From Pseudarthrobacter enclensis (GTDB taxonomy: Bacteria; Actinomycetota; Actinomycetes; Actinomycetales; Micrococcaceae): a stretch of 64,000 nucleotides of DNA. Shown one piece after another: positions 61,855-64,000 of this stretch. The position numbers and the translations under genes are program-made. A model generated the notes under the pieces. The model made no database searches, was not told where the DNA came from, and was given only the letters and a program-made list of their open reading frames with translations. The stretch lies in contig NZ_KQ758599.1 of NCBI RefSeq assembly GCF_001457025.1, positions 310,001 through 374,000 on the forward strand, written 5' to 3'. Numbering within the stretch: the first letter of the stretch is position 1; every line of letters starts with the position of its first letter.

Positions 61855-61884
61855 TTGTGGGCCATTGTGACGCAGCCCTACCGT
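61855..61884 (+). promoter_or_regulatory. Leaderless promoter of cysG with TGTGACG words
   Basis: TTGTGG (61855-61860), an 18-base spacer and TACCGT (61879-61884) precede the ATG at 61891 by seven bases from the -10 end. Two TGTGACG words lie at 61812-61818 and 61866-61872, the latter inside the spacer. Confidence 0.55.
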
Positions 61885-61890
61885 TGATTC

Positions 61891-63153
61891 ATGGCAATTC
61901 AGGATATCTACCCCACGGCGCTCCGGCTGCTCGGCCGCCCGGTGCTGGTGGTGGGCGGCGGGCCCGTGGCTGCCCGCCGCGCCAAGGGGCTGCTCGACGC
62001 CGGTGCCCTGGTCACCGCCGTGGCTCCCGTTGCCTCGCCCGCGCTGCAGGAGATGGCCGACGCCGGCCTGCTCACCTGGGCAGCGCGGCCCTATGACACC
62101 AAAGATGTCGACGGCGTCTGGTTCGTCCAGACCGCAACCGGGGATCCGGCGGTGGACGCCCAGGTATCGGCCGACGCCGAGGCGCAGCGCGTCTGGTGCG
62201 TCAACGCCTCCAACCATGAAGCCTCCGCCGCCTGGACGCCCGCTGTTGCCGAGGTGGACGACGTCAAGATCGCCGTGAACGCCGGGGGAGACCCACGCCG
62301 CGCCATGGCCGTACGCGACGCCGTGGCCACCGCCCTCGAAACCGGCGACCTGCCGCTGCGCCGCCGCCGCGCACACCAGGGATCCGTAGCCCTGGTGGGT
62401 GGCGGTCCCGGCGACACCGGCCTCATCACCGTCCGCGGCCGCCGGCTCCTGGGCCAGGCCGACGTCGTCGTCGCCGACCGGCTGGGCCCCCGTGAACTGC
62501 TCAACGAACTCGCCCCCGACGTCCGCGTCATCGAAGTGGGCAAGACCCCCGGCCACCACCCCGTCCCGCAGGCGGGGATCAACCGGATCCTCGTGGAGGA
62601 AGCCCTTCAGGGCCACCGCGTGGTCCGGCTCAAGGGCGGCGACCCGTACGTCCTGGGCCGCGGCGGCGAGGAAGCCGAACACTGCCGCCGGCACGGCGTC
62701 GAGGTGGAAGTGGTTTCCGGCGTCACGTCGGCCATCTCCGTGCCCGCCGCCGCCGGCATCCCGGTCACGCACCGCGGGCTGGCCAAGGGCTTCAGCGTGG
62801 TCACCGGCCACGAAGAACTCTCCGAAGTGCCCGCCCGTCCCGACCACACGGTGGTCCTGCTGATGGGCGTGGGCCAGCTGCGTGAATCAGCGTCCGCGCT
62901 GGGCGAAGCCGGCCTGCCGCAGGACACTCCGGTTGGTATCGTGGAAAACGGCTATTTGCCGGACCAGCGCGTCACGATCGGCACGCTCGGTTCCATTGCG
63001 GACCAGGCCGAAGCCGCCGGCGTCGCGAACCCCGCAGTGATTGTCATCGGTGACGTGGTGCGCGTGAGCCCGTTCGCGCCGTCGCACTTCAAAACCGCTG
63101 ACTACAGCACCACCAGCCCGAACAGCCCCCGCAAGACCGCCCTCACCACCTGA
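61891..63153 (+). CDS. cysG: Siroheme synthase-like fusion (precorrin-2 dehydrogenase + uroporphyrinogen methyltransferase)
   Basis: A 420-residue protein. Residues 1-160 form an NAD-binding precorrin-2 dehydrogenase module (LLGRPVLVVGGGPVAARRAKGLLDAGA), and residues 165-405 a SUMT methyltransferase (VALVGGGPGDTGLITVRGRRLLGQADVVVADRL, RLKGGDPYVLGRGGEEAEHCR, IPVTHRGLAKGFSVVTGH). Together they make sirohydrochlorin from uroporphyrinogen III, and the separate chelatase at 50541 would insert iron. The CysG-type ferrochelatase activity may be weak in actinobacterial forms, consistent with a separate chelatase. It is followed by a 66-base hairpin element and the FprA-type gene. Confidence 0.9.
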   Translation: MAIQDIYPTALRLLGRPVLVVGGGPVAARRAKGLLDAGALVTAVAPVASPALQEMADAGLLTWAARPYDTKDVDGVWFVQTATGDPAVDAQVSADAEAQRVWCVNASNHEASAAWTPAVAEVDDVKIAVNAGGDPRRAMAVRDAVATALETGDLPLRRRRAHQGSVALVGGGPGDTGLITVRGRRLLGQADVVVADRLGPRELLNELAPDVRVIEVGKTPGHHPVPQAGINRILVEEALQGHRVVRLKGGDPYVLGRGGEEAEHCRRHGVEVEVVSGVTSAISVPAAAGIPVTHRGLAKGFSVVTGHEELSEVPARPDHTVVLLMGVGQLRESASALGEAGLPQDTPVGIVENGYLPDQRVTIGTLGSIADQAEAAGVANPAVIVIGDVVRVSPFAPSHFKTADYSTTSPNSPRKTALTT

Positions 63154-63162
63154 ACCCCACCA

Positions 63163-63228
63163 CCCAACCAGGTAGCATCAAGTGCCGTTATGGACCGCCA
63201 AAAGGGCACTTGGCGCTACCTAGTTGGG
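63163..63228. repeat. 24-bp inverted repeat between cysG and the FprA-type gene
   Basis: CCCAACCAGGTAGC...CAAGTGCC (63163-63186) pairs with GGCACTTGG...GGTTGGG-like sequence (63205-63228), with three differences, over an 18-base loop. It could be a terminator, a processing site or a repeat element. Confidence 0.6.
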
Positions 63229-63254
63229 CAGGAACGAAGAAAAGGAACACAGCC

Positions 63255-64000
63255 GTGTCATCAAGCATCACCGTAGGCTCTGCCGAGCGTCCGCTGCGCG
63301 TCGCCGTCGTGGGTTCCGGCCCGGCCGGCGTCTACGCCGCTGACATCCTCACCAAGAGCGAAGCCGTCAAGAGCGGCGAGCTGACCGTCAGCATCGACCT
63401 CTTCGACCGCTACCCGGCACCCTATGGCCTGATCCGCTACGGCGTCGCCCCGGACCACCCCCGCATCAAGGGCATCGTCAACGCCCTGCACAAGGTCCTG
63501 GACCGCGGCGACATCCGCTTCTTCGGCAACGTGGACTACGGCACGGACCTCACCATCGAGGACCTCCGGACCCACTACGACGCCGTCATCTTCGCCACCG
63601 GCGCCATCAAGGACGCGGACCTGAACATCCCCGGCATCGAGCTGGAGGGCTCCTTCGGCGGCGCCGACTTCGTCTCCTGGTACGACGGCCACCCGGACGT
63701 TCCCCGCGAATGGCCCCTGGACGCCAAGGAGATCGCCGTCCTCGGAAACGGCAACGTGGCCCTGGACGTGGCCCGTGTCCTGTCCAAGCACGCCGACGAC
63801 CTGCTGACCACCGAGATCCCGGACAACGTCTACGCCGGCCTGAAGAACTCTCCCGTCACCGACGTGCACGTGTTCGGCCGCCGCGGCCCCGCCCAGGTCA
63901 AGTTCACCCCGCTGGAGCTGCGCGAGCTGTCCCACTCCAAGGACGTGGACATCATCCTGTACGCGGAGGACTTCGAATTCGACGAGGAATCCGACCGCCA
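63255..64000 (+). CDS. fprA: FprA-type NADPH-ferredoxin reductase, N-terminal part
   Basis: The gene runs off the window. From GTG 63255 (AGGA nine bases before) it reads a FAD-binding fold RVAVVGSGPAGVYAADILTKS, LFDRYPAPYGLIRYGVAPDHPRIKG, YDAVIFATGAI and a second fold EIAVLGNGNVALDVARVLS. This matches the adrenodoxin-reductase-like FprA of Mycobacterium, which passes electrons from NADPH to ferredoxin. Placed beside siroheme and sulfite reductase genes it probably supplies that enzyme's electrons through ferredoxin. The C-terminus cannot be judged. Confidence 0.85.
   Translation, partial: MSSSITVGSAERPLRVAVVGSGPAGVYAADILTKSEAVKSGELTVSIDLFDRYPAPYGLIRYGVAPDHPRIKGIVNALHKVLDRGDIRFFGNVDYGTDLTIEDLRTHYDAVIFATGAIKDADLNIPGIELEGSFGGADFVSWYDGHPDVPREWPLDAKEIAVLGNGNVALDVARVLSKHADDLLTTEIPDNVYAGLKNSPVTDVHVFGRRGPAQVKFTPLELRELSHSKDVDIILYAEDFEFDEESDR

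Overview
The window is a high-GC chromosomal segment with dense gene packing, many GTG starts, ATGA/GTGA/TAATG start-stop overlaps and menaquinone biosynthesis genes. These traits, with ANTAR regulators, a CbiX-type chelatase, an FprA-type reductase and a MenJ-type reductase, suggest an actinobacterium, most likely a Micrococcaceae member of the Arthrobacter/Pseudarthrobacter kind. That placement is inference. I found no rRNA, tRNA, CRISPR array, insertion sequence, integrase or replication origin, so this looks like ordinary chromosome rather than an island.

Layout. 0-12.7 kb: an SGNH hydrolase tail, a large secreted subtilase with three C-terminal repeats, an acyltransferase, YceI, a histidine kinase, two possible microproteins, a GAF-ANTAR regulator, a lipoprotein, an SDR-like protein and an MFS transporter. 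12.7-15.8 kb: a minus-strand SipW-type locus in which the signal peptidase is fused to what looks like a SipW-type substrate carrying Ig-like repeats, next to a separate TasA/CalY-like protein. 16-18.7 kb: a four-gene metal operon (ArsR repressor, two CDF exporters, DsbA-like thiol protein) with an operator placed inside an apparent leaderless promoter. 18.8-21.9 kb: an RsbQ-like hydrolase translationally coupled to a PAS-GGDEF-EAL protein, facing a STAS protein. 22-26.4 kb: small proteins, an MFS transporter, a flavoprotein monooxygenase and a lipase-like hydrolase. 26.6-28.9 kb: a second SipW locus (three short secreted proteins and one peptidase). 29-34 kb: a gene broken by a stop codon, PAP2 phosphatase, MFS transporter, CorA and menC. 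34-48 kb: PhoX phosphatase behind a PHO box, then menD, a VOC protein and aminotransferase pair, an amino-acid ABC transporter, menF, and the menG-menJ-polyprenyl synthase operon. 48-50.5 kb: a DUF559-type protein, a SUKH-like protein and a TRIC-type channel.

50.5-64 kb is a sulfate assimilation region: sirohydrochlorin chelatase, sulfite reductase, cysH, cysD, cysN, a sulfonate-type ABC transporter, siroheme synthase cysG and the start of an FprA-type ferredoxin reductase. Together these activate sulfate, reduce APS to sulfite and sulfite to sulfide, make the siroheme and probably supply electrons. An SRPBCC protein and an RtcB RNA ligase sit in the middle.

Regulatory reading. Several genes, including three sulfur transcription units and the arsR operon, have a -10-like hexamer ending exactly seven bases before the start codon, which predicts leaderless mRNAs. 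The three sulfur units also share a TGTGACG word. Intergenic palindromes are frequent, and one type (core GTCCCTAAAACC) occurs at least twice.
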